A stretch of 64,000 bases of DNA from Glycomyces arizonensis DSM 44726 (GTDB lineage Bacteria; Actinomycetota; Actinomycetes; Mycobacteriales; Micromonosporaceae), in contig NZ_AXWO01000001.1 of the NCBI RefSeq assembly GCF_000482705.1, positions 62,001-126,000 on the forward strand, given 5' to 3'. Position numbers and translations under genes: made by a program. Below, piece after piece: positions 32,988 through 40,472 of this stretch. Position 1 is the stretch's first letter. The number at the start of each line of letters is the position of its first letter. The notes under the pieces were generated by a model. That model saw only the letters and a list, made by a program, of their open reading frames with translations. It ran no database searches and was not told where the DNA came from.

Positions 32988-33475
32988 AGCCGTCCCTCTC
33001 CGGCCGCGCGAGCGCCGGCGGCCTCGACGATCCTGCCGCCGAGGGTGCGCGGGCCTTCGCGCGGTTCGAGCTCGATGACCTCGCCGGTCTCCAGCAGCGA
33101 TTTGGCGTCCCGGAGCGCGCGGCGCACCGGCTGCCTGGGGTCGCGCCCGGCGAGTCTGGAGAGGAGGTTGACGTCGTAGGGCAGCGGCTGCTCCTTGAGC
33201 CTGACGGCGAGTTCGGTGCCGCGGCCGCCGGGCGCGGGTGTGATGCGCATCTGGAGCCGCAGGCCGGGGCGGGCGAGCACTTCGCGCAGCCGCGGTTCGG
33301 CCTCCACCTGCTCGGGCGGGGCGTTGATCGACACGGCGAGCCAGCGGTCGCGGTCGTCGGTGCTGGGCCCCGTCGACTTGGCGCCGCGCTTGCGCCGGTA
33401 GCGGCGCCACAGCCGCCGCCCTACCGCGATGCCCGCGGAGATCGCCAGGCTCTTGATCAGCCGTCTCATCACCAT
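32984..33475 (-). CDS. SRPBCC/cyclase-like protein with N-terminal hydrophobic anchor
   Basis: A 163-residue protein. A short basic-hydrophobic N-terminus (MRRLIKSLAISAGIAVGRRLW) could be a weak membrane anchor. The rest resembles an SRPBCC (START-like) fold as found in small actinobacterial cyclase/dehydrase proteins: AVSINAPPEQV, LRLQMRITPAPGGRGTELAVRL and RRALRDAKSLLETGEVIELE. It overlaps the zinc dehydrogenase gene by 4 nt, a pairing that suggests a joint role in handling a hydrophobic aldehyde or alcohol. The family call is from pattern only. Confidence 0.65.
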   Translation of the reverse strand: MVMRRLIKSLAISAGIAVGRRLWRRYRRKRGAKSTGPSTDDRDRWLAVSINAPPEQVEAEPRLREVLARPGLRLQMRITPAPGGRGTELAVRLKEQPLPYDVNLLSRLAGRDPRQPVRRALRDAKSLLETGEVIELEPREGPRTLGGRIVEAAGARAAGEGRL

Positions 33476-33539
33476 TGTCCGGCCCCCGTCCCGTGCGTGT
33501 GCCGCGCTGGGGCGTTCCCGGCGGCCGCGGCGCTAAACG

Positions 33540-33893
33540 TCAGCCGTCCGGCTCGTCCGGCCCGTCGGGCTCGGGAGGCGGCCCGAGTCCTTCGAGGTCG
33601 TCCCAGGGCACGCGGAGGCGGACGGTGCCGGGGGTCGAGACGTCCACCTTGGCGAGCGGGGCGTAGCGGGTGTCGCGGTGCAGCCAGGCGGCGAAGCGGG
33701 TGAACAGCGCCGGGCCGACCTCCTCGCGGCGCTCGTACCCGAACAGGCGGACGTGCCTGCGGCCCAGCACGAGGCCTTCGACGACGAGCGTCCGGCGCTC
33801 GGAGTCGGGGACGGCCCGCAGGTCGAGCACGACGCCGACGCGGCGCCCGGCCGGGTCGAGCACCGTCGCGTCGAACAGGTCAGCTCCCCTCAC
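33540..33893 (-). CDS. PRC-barrel-like domain protein
   Basis: A 117-residue protein with a PRC-barrel-like pattern of short strands (ADLFDATVLDPAGRRVGVVL, VVEGLVLGRRHVRLFGY, DVSTPGTVRLRVPWDDLEGL), followed by an acidic Pro/Asp tail. PRC-barrel proteins bind RNA, membranes or other proteins in stress and photosynthetic systems. The GTG start at 33893 overlaps the 3' end of the preceding gene by 14 nt, so it belongs to the Nramp operon. Confidence 0.65.
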   Translation of the reverse strand: MRGADLFDATVLDPAGRRVGVVLDLRAVPDSERRTLVVEGLVLGRRHVRLFGYERREEVGPALFTRFAAWLHRDTRYAPLAKVDVSTPGTVRLRVPWDDLEGLGPPPEPDGPDEPDG

Positions 33894-34278
33894 GGCCGGC
33901 CCCCGGGATGCGCGAGACGAACTTCCGCAGCTGCCGCTCGGTCGGGCTGGTGGCGGACTCCCCCGCCTCGGCGGTGACCTCCACGTCGGACTTCACGTCC
34001 ACGACGTGCGCGAGGCCGATGCGGCGCTCGGGGTGGGGGCCGCCGGTCAGGCGCATCGCGAGGCGCAGCAGGCCCCGCGCCGGCGAGGGCATCCGCCGGC
34101 ACAGGGCCGAGGCGCCGACCAGCAGCGCCGTCACCTCCAGCGCGCCGTCCTCGCGGAAGTGCAGCTCCAGGTCGTCGACCTTGCCGACGTGCACGGCCTC
34201 GGGGGCGGTGATCTGCCGGTCGAGCATCTGCGTGCCCAGGTCGATGCGGTCTCTTCCGTGCCATTCGATCCAGCTCAT
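33880..34278 (-). CDS. hypothetical protein of the Nramp operon (PRC/MgtE-N-associated type)
   Basis: A 132-residue protein beginning MSWIEWHGRDRIDLGTQMLD. It has a PRC-barrel-like strand series (EAVHVGKVDDLELHFREDG, LEVTALLVGA, RRIGLAHVVDVKSDVEV) and a short helical tail. The architecture resembles small proteins that accompany Nramp- or MgtE-type transporters in actinomycetes. Its ATG overlaps the Nramp stop (34275) by 4 nt, and its own 3' end overlaps the following PRC-like gene by 14 nt. The function is unknown; a cytosolic gate or scaffold of the transporter is inference. Confidence 0.65.
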   Translation of the reverse strand: MSWIEWHGRDRIDLGTQMLDRQITAPEAVHVGKVDDLELHFREDGALEVTALLVGASALCRRMPSPARGLLRLAMRLTGGPHPERRIGLAHVVDVKSDVEVTAEAGESATSPTERQLRKFVSRIPGAGREGS

Positions 34279-35504
34279 GCGCCCATCCCCGTCGCTATCA
34301 TCAGCGGGATCGCCGCGACCGCGGCGATCAGGACCACCAGCAGCGTCACCAGGCCGACCGCGTTGCCGAACCGGCCGTTGACGTGGTCGCCGAGGTACTG
34401 CCGGTCGTTGGCGACGATGAGGACCGGCAGGTAGGTGAGCGGCAGGGCCACCGCCGAGCCGATCAGCGAGACCTCGGTGATCATGACGGGGTCCACGCCG
34501 GTCTGGACGATGAGGAACGCGAGCAGCACCGAGCCGGCCACCACCGCGTGGAACCTCGCGGCCCGCTTGGGCTGCTTTCGCTTGCCCCACTGCCATCCGA
34601 AGTACTGCGCCAGCATGTAGCCGCAGGACATGGCGGTCTCGAAGGCGGCGCCGACCATCACCGTGAAGAATCCGAACAGGACGACGATCATGCCCGCCAG
34701 GCCGAAGGCGAGGCCGATGGGCAGCACGACCTGGCCGAGGGTCTCCACCTCCATGCCGAGTGGCAGGATCGCCACGGCCGCGGCGGCCGCGATGCCCAGG
34801 GAGAGCAGCCCGCCCAGCGGGAAGCCGATGAGCACGTTGGCGCGCTGGATGCCGAGCTGTTTCACCGTCCACCGCTCCTCGACGCCGCCGGAGGAGAAGA
34901 AGAACACCTCGTACGGCGTCATCGCGGCCGCGAACAGGGTGACCGCGTAGTAGAGGTACGTCGGAACCGGTTCGCCCGGCGGCGGCGTGATGCTCATGAC
35001 CTGGCCGGACAGCGCCGACCAGTCGGGGTCGAGCCACCAGATCGACACGGCGAACACCGCGATGGTGAGCCCGGCGAGGCCGAGGATCCGCTCGATCTTC
35101 TCGAATTTGACGCGCCACATGAGGATCCACAGGCCGATCGCGACCGGCGCGACCCACACGACGTGCGGGATGCCGCTGGCGAGTTGGATGGCGACCGCGA
35201 CGCCGCCGATCTGGGCGGCCAGGGTCAGGAGCGTGACGATGAAGGAGGCGATGAGGTTGAACAGGGCGGCGCGCGGGCCGAGCCGCTCGCGGATCACGTC
35301 GTAGACGGGGCGCCCGGTGGCGGCCACGATCCTGCCGGACATCTCGGCGTAGGCGCAGATGCCGATGACGCCGAGCACCACGACCCACGTCAGGCCGAGG
35401 CCGAAGCGGGCGCCGGCCTCGGCGTTGGTGACGATGTCGCCGATGTCGACGAAGCCGCCGATGGCCGTCAGGACGCCCAGGGTGAGCGCGAGGTACTTCT
35501 TCAC
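34275..35504 (-). CDS. Nramp-related divalent metal transporter
   Basis: A 409-residue inner-membrane transporter with about 11 hydrophobic helices in the Nramp order. The TM1 metal motif reads DIGDIVTNAEAG, where canonical Nramp has DPGN; TM6 has FAAAMTPYEV, keeping the Met (AxxM) of metal-selective Nramps. Such changes are seen in Nramp-related Mg- or Al-transporting branches, so the ion is uncertain. It overlaps the lipoprotein gene upstream and the PRC-like gene downstream by 4 nt each. A stress-sigma-type promoter precedes the operon. Confidence 0.82.
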   Translation of the reverse strand: MKKYLALTLGVLTAIGGFVDIGDIVTNAEAGARFGLGLTWVVVLGVIGICAYAEMSGRIVAATGRPVYDVIRERLGPRAALFNLIASFIVTLLTLAAQIGGVAVAIQLASGIPHVVWVAPVAIGLWILMWRVKFEKIERILGLAGLTIAVFAVSIWWLDPDWSALSGQVMSITPPPGEPVPTYLYYAVTLFAAAMTPYEVFFFSSGGVEERWTVKQLGIQRANVLIGFPLGGLLSLGIAAAAAVAILPLGMEVETLGQVVLPIGLAFGLAGMIVVLFGFFTVMVGAAFETAMSCGYMLAQYFGWQWGKRKQPKRAARFHAVVAGSVLLAFLIVQTGVDPVMITEVSLIGSAVALPLTYLPVLIVANDRQYLGDHVNGRFGNAVGLVTLLVVLIAAVAAIPLMIATGMGA

Positions 35505-35932
35505 AGCTTCTCGCTCCGGTCCTCGAGCGCGGTGGCGAGCGCTTCGGCCTGCCGCAGCGCCTCGCGCAGCGCGGGCCGGTCGCCGTCCTCGATCGCGGTG
35601 GCGGTCCGGTCGACCAGCGCGATCGCGTCCTCGACCAGTCCGGCGAGATCCTCGTGGTCGCCGGGGAGCTTCGCGAGGTCCTCTTGGGTGCCGACCAGTT
35701 CGGTGCGGGCGTCGTCGAGGACGACGGTCAGGGTGACGGCCGGGGCGGGCGGGTCTTCGAGCCCGGCCTCGGCGGCGAGGCGGGCGGTCTGGACCTGGCT
35801 GTGGGTGACGGCGGTGAGCTGGTCCTCCTTGGTGCCGGTGGAGGCGGCGAGACTGGAGCAGGCGGCGAGCGAGAGTGCGAGCGCGAACACGGCGGCGAGG
35901 CGGTGGAGCCTCGACCGCGTCCCGGTCCCCAT
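35501..35932 (-). CDS. lipoprotein of the Nramp operon
   Basis: A 143-residue protein with a lipoprotein signal: basic start, hydrophobic helix and lipobox LAAC-S (Cys about 26). The mature part is a helical, acidic domain (QTARLAAEAGLED, VLDDARTELVGTQEDLAKL, ALREALRQAEALATALEDRS) with no family I recognise. The ATG at 35932 is chosen from a GGAGGTG site and because the signal begins there; the longer frame runs past the promoter. It overlaps the Nramp gene by 4 nt, so it is probably an extracytoplasmic partner. Confidence 0.75.
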   Translation of the reverse strand: MGTGTRSRLHRLAAVFALALSLAACSSLAASTGTKEDQLTAVTHSQVQTARLAAEAGLEDPPAPAVTLTVVLDDARTELVGTQEDLAKLPGDHEDLAGLVEDAIALVDRTATAIEDGDRPALREALRQAEALATALEDRSEKL

Positions 35933-35971
35933 GCCGCCCACCTCCGTTCGTCCGACTGATGCCGAAGCCGC

Positions 35972-35996
35972 GTACCCGCTGGGCGGGAACTCAACC
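35972..35996 (-). promoter_or_regulatory. stress-sigma (SigB/SigF-type) promoter of the lipoprotein-Nramp operon
   Basis: On the minus strand GGTT (35996-35993), a 15-bp spacer and GGGTAC (35977-35972), fitting the actinomycete SigB-type consensus GNTT-N14-16-GGGTAY. The predicted +1 is at about 35965, leaving a 33-nt leader before the ATG at 35932. Confidence 0.65.
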
Positions 35997-36099
35997 ATCG
36001 AACGCCATAAGTAGTGAAAAGCATACAATCAGTCACCGACATCGGCGGAGTGGTTCGCGGAGTGTCGCGGAGCGGCTCGACGCGCGCCGCGGCGGTTCG

Positions 36100-36105
36100 T
36101 AGAGT
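36100..36105 (+). promoter_or_regulatory. -10 box of the NTF2-like gene
   Basis: TAGAGT with predicted +1 at 36112, one base before the ATG at 36113. A CTCGAC-like -35 lies 18 bp upstream. It supports leaderless translation and the shorter start. Confidence 0.45.
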
Positions 36106-36112
36106 GGGGGCG

Positions 36113-36487
36113 ATGGGAGTCATCGACGAACTGCTCGAACTGGAGCACGCCGGGTGGCGCTCGCTGTGCGAGGGCACCGGAGGGGCGTTCTACGGGTCGG
36201 TCATGACCGACGACGCCGTCATGGTCCTGGCGCACGGCGTCGCCATGGACCGGGACGCGGTGGTCGCGTCGCTGGACGAGGCGCCGCCGTGGAGCGGCTA
36301 CGCGATCACCGAGGAGCGCGTCATCGCGGTCGGCGAGGCCGCCCGGGCCCTGGTCTACCGGGGGCGGGCCTGGCGCGAGGGCGGCGGGGCGGCGTTCGTG
36401 GCGCTGATGTCCTCGGTGTACACCAGGGCGGGCGACGGCTGGCGGCTCGCGCTCTACCAGCAGACGCCGGTGCCGAGTCCGGTTTGA
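36113..36487 (+). CDS. SnoaL/DUF4440-like NTF2-fold protein
   Basis: A 124-residue nuclear-transport-factor-2-fold protein: first helix VIDELLELEHAGWRSLCEGTG, strand AFYGSVMTDDAVMVLAHGVAMD, and the paired strands ALVYRGRAWREGGGAAFVALMSSVYTRAGDGWRLALYQQT. Proteins of this group are small cyclases, isomerases or binding proteins; no catalytic residue pattern singles out a reaction. The start at 36113 is set by the predicted transcription start. It is divergent from the lipoprotein-Nramp operon. Confidence 0.8.
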   Translation: MGVIDELLELEHAGWRSLCEGTGGAFYGSVMTDDAVMVLAHGVAMDRDAVVASLDEAPPWSGYAITEERVIAVGEAARALVYRGRAWREGGGAAFVALMSSVYTRAGDGWRLALYQQTPVPSPV

Positions 36488-36528
36488 GGCGCAGTCCGTT
36501 CACAGCGCAGTCCGGTTGAGGCGGCGGA

Positions 36529-37008
36529 CTAACCGCGTTCGCCGCCGTCGGGCCAGACGACCGTGACGGGCAGGCCGCGCTGCTTCGCGGCCTCGACGAC
36601 GTCGGCCGTGCCTCCGGCGGTGTGGACGGGCCCGCCGTCCCAGACCGCGAAGAGGTGCTCGGCGGTCTCCAGCATGGCCATCGCGGCCGTCGTGCGGGCC
36701 TCGGGGCCGGCCTCGGCGTAGTCGAGTTCGCGGACGTCCACGGCCTCGGCGAGGAGCCGGTCGTATTCGAGCAGATTCGACTCGGCGAGGCTCTTGCGGT
36801 AGTCGGCGGCGGGCACGATGACCTCGATCGTGCCGCCGAAGTCCAGGACGGCCTTGGCGAAGGCCTGGTCGGCGCCGTCGTCGAGGCAGGTGAGGCCGGT
36901 GACCGGCCCGTCCCCCTCGAACTCGGCCAGCAGCATGCGCAGCGCGGTGTCGACGTCGATCATGGTGGTGCCGTGGAGGTCGCGGTGTCCGGTGACGGCG
37001 ATTCGCAT
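36529..37008 (-). CDS. SLOG-like (Rossmann nucleotide-binding) protein
   Basis: A 159-residue Rossmann-like protein of the SLOG/DprA-LOG type by pattern: opening RIAVTGHRDL, GLTCLDDGADQAFAKAVLDF (about 40-59), IEVIVPAADY, LFAVWDGGPVHTAGGTADVV (Gly-rich phosphate loop, about 118-137) and GLPVTVVWPDG. SLOG proteins bind nucleotide-derived ligands or nucleic acid and occur in stress and conflict systems; no effector gene is adjacent. The start at 37008 has AGGAGGCGCC just upstream. Confidence 0.75.
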   Translation of the reverse strand: MRIAVTGHRDLHGTTMIDVDTALRMLLAEFEGDGPVTGLTCLDDGADQAFAKAVLDFGGTIEVIVPAADYRKSLAESNLLEYDRLLAEAVDVRELDYAEAGPEARTTAAMAMLETAEHLFAVWDGGPVHTAGGTADVVEAAKQRGLPVTVVWPDGGERG

Positions 37009-37107
37009 CTGGCGCCTCCTCTCGGTGCGGGACGGTCGTCCGAGCCGATCCTCGCAGGTCCGCCGGGGCGCCGGGAGGTTTTCTCGGGATCGAGGGCGGC
37101 GGCCATT

Positions 37108-37124
37108 TTGAAGTTTCCCTTCAA
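37108..37124. promoter_or_regulatory. inverted repeat upstream of the peptidoglycan-salvage operon
   Basis: TTGAAG-TTTCC-CTTCAA, a 17-bp inverted repeat just upstream of a likely promoter TTGCTT (37129-37134) - 18 bp - CAGGAT (37153-37158). It is a candidate operator for a MurR- or LacI-like regulator not found in the window. The remainder of 37009-37235 shows only the leader and a GGGAG site. Confidence 0.5.
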
Positions 37125-37235
37125 GATATTGCTTTCTTGTGAAGAGTTCTGCCAGGATGATGCGAAGAGGGCGTACCCGCACGAACGGGTCCACACTCCA
37201 CGCACGTTCAACCCCGGCACAGGCGGGAGCCCATC

Positions 37236-39098
37236 ATGAAGGTGAAACGCAAGCAGCATTCCAAGCGGCCGTGGGCGATCGCCCTCGTCGCCGCGTGCAC
37301 CACCGCACTGATCGCCGCGACCGGCGCCTCGGCCGCCGCGGGCCCCGCCGAGGAGCCCGACCGCGCGGACACCGCGAACGGCCACCAGTGGCACGGCGGC
37401 GCGTGGGAGGAGATCTTCCAGCGCTGGTTCGTCAAGCGCCAGTTGAAGGACATGAGCCTCGAAGAGCGCGTCGGCCAGCTCTTCGTCACCTACGCCTACG
37501 GCGAGACCTCGGGCACCACCGACCCCGGTGACGTCGCCGCGAACCGGGACGCGCACGGCGTCGACAACGCCGACCAGCTGCTCGAGCGGTACCACCTCGG
37601 CGGCGTCATCTACTTCACCTGGTCGAACAACGTGAACGACCCGCACCAGATCGCGGGGCTCTCCAACGGGCTCCAGCAGGCCGCCACCGCCGACGGCGGC
37701 GCCCCGCTCCTGATCGCCACCGACCAGGAGCACGGCCTGGTCACCCGCATCGGCCCGCCCGCCACCCAGCTGCCCGGCGCGATGGCCCTCGGCGCCACCC
37801 ACGACGCCGAGGCCGCCCGCGCCGCCGCCGTGATCAGCGGCGCCGAGCTGGAGGCCATGGGCGTCAACCAGAACTTCGCGCCCGTCGCCGACGTCAACGT
37901 CGATCCCGCCAACCCCGTCATCGGCGTGCGCTCCTTCTCCTCCGACCCGCGGCACGCCGCCGACATGGTGGCCGCCCAGGTCGACGGCTACCAGTCCTCG
38001 GGCGGCCTCGCCTCCGCCGTCAAGCACTTCCCCGGCCACGGCGACACCAGCGACGACAGCCACTCCGAGCTCCCGCAGATCGACCACACCTACGAGGAGT
38101 GGGCCGAGCTCGACGCGCCGCCGTTCCAGGCCGCGATCGCCGAGGGCGTCGACACGGTCATGACCGCCCACCTCCAGTTCCCCGCGCTCGACCCGTCGCT
38201 GACCCCGGCGACCCTGTCCGAGCCGATCCTCACCGGGCTGCTGCGCGAGGAGCTCGGCTTCGACGGCGTCGTCGTCACCGACTCGCTCTCGATGGACGGC
38301 GTCCGCGAGGGCTACGGCGACGACCGCGTCCCGGTCATGGCGCTCCTCGCCGGGGCCGACATGCTGCTCATGCCGCCGGACATCGACCTCGCCTACAACG
38401 CCGTGCTCGACGCGGTCGCATCCGGGGAGCTCTCGAAGCACCGCATCGACGAGTCCGTCACGCGCATCCTCAACCTGAAGTACGACCTCGGCCTGTTCGA
38501 AAACCCGTACGTCGACCTCGACCGGATCGACGAGGTCGTCGGGACGCCCGAGCACCTCCAGGCCGCGCAGGCCATCTGCGACCGGACCACCACGCTCATC
38601 GTCAACGACGGCGCCCTCCCGCTCACCGAGGCGGCCGGGGACGCCCTGGTCACCGGCTGGGGCGTGAGCACCACCGCCACCGTCGCCGACCGGTTCGCCG
38701 AACACGGCTGGAGCGCCGACAACGTCGTCACCGGCGCATCGCCGACCGACGCGGCGATCGCCGCCGCCGTCGCATCGGCCGAGGGCAAGGACCTCGTCGT
38801 GGTCACCACCAACGGCGTCGCCACCGACCCGGCCCAGGCCGATCTCGTCGCGGCCCTGCACGGCACCGGCGTGCCGGTCGTGTCGATCGCGGTGCGCAAC
38901 CCGTACGACATCGCCTACCACCTCGGCGAGGTGGACGCGAGCCTGGCGACCTACTCCTACGCCGCGGGCGGCCTGCGATCGGCCGTCGACGTGATCTTCG
39001 GCGACGTCCAGCCGGAGGGCAGGCTGCCGGTCGACATCCCGACCGCCGACGACCCCGACGCGGTCCTGTTCCCGTTCGGGCACGGCCTGACGTACTGA
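37236..39098 (+). CDS. nagZ: secreted GH3 beta-N-acetylhexosaminidase (NagZ-like)
   Basis: A 620-residue exported GH3 enzyme. A Sec signal (about 8-33) ends at GASAAA. The NagZ signature KHFPGHGDTSDDSH (263-276) is complete, including the His276 acid/base that sets NagZ apart from other GH3; the nucleophile is Asp349 in VVTDSLSMDG. A second alpha/beta domain follows (about 440-615). It would cut terminal GlcNAc from muropeptides or cell-wall fragments. It is the first gene of an operon with NamZ- and AmiE-like proteins, the same trio as in the Bacillus subtilis murein-recovery operon. Confidence 0.88.
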   Translation: MKVKRKQHSKRPWAIALVAACTTALIAATGASAAAGPAEEPDRADTANGHQWHGGAWEEIFQRWFVKRQLKDMSLEERVGQLFVTYAYGETSGTTDPGDVAANRDAHGVDNADQLLERYHLGGVIYFTWSNNVNDPHQIAGLSNGLQQAATADGGAPLLIATDQEHGLVTRIGPPATQLPGAMALGATHDAEAARAAAVISGAELEAMGVNQNFAPVADVNVDPANPVIGVRSFSSDPRHAADMVAAQVDGYQSSGGLASAVKHFPGHGDTSDDSHSELPQIDHTYEEWAELDAPPFQAAIAEGVDTVMTAHLQFPALDPSLTPATLSEPILTGLLREELGFDGVVVTDSLSMDGVREGYGDDRVPVMALLAGADMLLMPPDIDLAYNAVLDAVASGELSKHRIDESVTRILNLKYDLGLFENPYVDLDRIDEVVGTPEHLQAAQAICDRTTTLIVNDGALPLTEAAGDALVTGWGVSTTATVADRFAEHGWSADNVVTGASPTDAAIAAAVASAEGKDLVVVTTNGVATDPAQADLVAALHGTGVPVVSIAVRNPYDIAYHLGEVDASLATYSYAAGGLRSAVDVIFGDVQPEGRLPVDIPTADDPDAVLFPFGHGLTY

Positions 39099-39168
39099 TC
39101 CCGCCGCTCCGGTCCCCCGCCCGATGAGGACCGGAGCGGCTCCCCACTCGCGAGACAAGGGAACGCTG

Positions 39169-40464
39169 ATGAGCACACGCCACATCGACCGAAGGACACT
39201 GTTCGGCGGCACCGCCGCCGTCCTGGGCGGGGCGGCCCTGCCCGTCCTCACCGCCACCGGCGCCGCGGCCCACCGCGGCGGGCGCGTCAGGACCGGGATC
39301 GAGGTCCTCGCCGACGCGGACTTCGCCGAACTCGCCGGGCAGGCCGTCGGCGTCATCTCCAACCCCACGGGGATCCTTCCCGACCTCGGCCACGAGGTCG
39401 ACCTCATGCACGAGAGCGGCAAGGTCGACATCGTCGCCGTCTTCGGCCCCGAGCACGGCTTCAGGGGCACCTCGCAGGCCGGGGAGGGCGAGGACTACTT
39501 CCTCGACCCGAAGACCGGCATCCCGGTCTACAACGCCTACAACGACAAGGACCGCATGGCCGAACTCCTCGCCGAGGCCGGCGTGGAGACCCTCGTCTTC
39601 GACATCCAGGACGTCGGCTCGCGGTTCTACACCTACATCTGGACGATGTACCTGGCGATGGAGGCCGCCGCCGGGCTCGGGATCAGGTTCGTCGTCCTCG
39701 ACCGGCCCAACCCGGTCTCGGGCGCCGAGGCCACCGGCCCGGTCCTGCACCCCGAGCACGCGACGTTCGTGGGCCTCAAACCGATCGCCCAGCGCCACGG
39801 CATGACCGTCGGAGAGCTGGCGCGGCTGTTCAACGCCGAGTTCGTGACCGAGGCGGCCGGGACGCCGGTCGACCTGACCGTCGTCGAGATGGACGGCTGG
39901 CACGGGCGCATGTACTTCGAGGACACCGGGCTGCCGTGGGTGGCGCCCTCGCCGAACATGCCGACGCCCGGCACCGCCGCCGTCTACCCGGGCACGTGCC
40001 TGTTCGAGGCCACCGCGCTCTCGGAGGGCCGCGGCACCACGCAGCCGTTCCAGCTGCTCGGCGCCCCCGAGATCGACCACGCGTGGGCCGAGGCGCTGAA
40101 CGGGCAGGAGCTGCCGGGCGCGCGGTTCCGCGAGGCCTACTTCAAGCCGGTGTTCTCCAAGTGGTCCGGCGAGGTGTGCGGCGGCGTCGAACTCCAGGTG
40201 ACCGACCGGCGCGAGTTCGACCCGATCAGGACCGCCCTGGCGATGATCATCGCCCAGCGCGCGGTCTTCGGCCAGTACGGGTGGCGCAGCCAGGACGGCC
40301 CGACCTCGTACTGGCTCGACAAGCTCACCGGCGACGAGGCCGTCCGCCTCGCCATCGAGGACGGCGCGGACGTCGACGAGGTGTCCGCGGTCTGGGCCGA
40401 GGACCTCGCCTCGTTCGCCGACCTCCGCGAGACCCATCTGATATACCGGCGACGGGGCCGGTGA
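39169..40464 (+). CDS. namZ: DUF1343 exo-beta-N-acetylmuramidase (NamZ-like, GH171)
   Basis: A 431-residue exported protein of the DUF1343/YbbC family, shown in B. subtilis to be an exo-N-acetylmuramidase. A Tat-type signal (RRTLFGGTAAVLGGAALPV, about 9-27) starts it. Family blocks seen are VGVISNPTGILPD, VAVFGPEHGFRGTSQAGE (Glu in PEHG), VFDIQDVGSRFYTYIWTM, LDRPNPVSG and PSPNMPTPGTAAVYPGTCLFEATALSEGRGT. It follows the GH3 gene by 70 nt and precedes the serine hydrolase by 8 nt. The expected action is release of MurNAc units from the ends of glycan strands outside the cell. Confidence 0.9.
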   Translation: MSTRHIDRRTLFGGTAAVLGGAALPVLTATGAAAHRGGRVRTGIEVLADADFAELAGQAVGVISNPTGILPDLGHEVDLMHESGKVDIVAVFGPEHGFRGTSQAGEGEDYFLDPKTGIPVYNAYNDKDRMAELLAEAGVETLVFDIQDVGSRFYTYIWTMYLAMEAAAGLGIRFVVLDRPNPVSGAEATGPVLHPEHATFVGLKPIAQRHGMTVGELARLFNAEFVTEAAGTPVDLTVVEMDGWHGRMYFEDTGLPWVAPSPNMPTPGTAAVYPGTCLFEATALSEGRGTTQPFQLLGAPEIDHAWAEALNGQELPGARFREAYFKPVFSKWSGEVCGGVELQVTDRREFDPIRTALAMIIAQRAVFGQYGWRSQDGPTSYWLDKLTGDEAVRLAIEDGADVDEVSAVWAEDLASFADLRETHLIYRRRGR

Positions 40465-40472
40465 GGAGCGCC

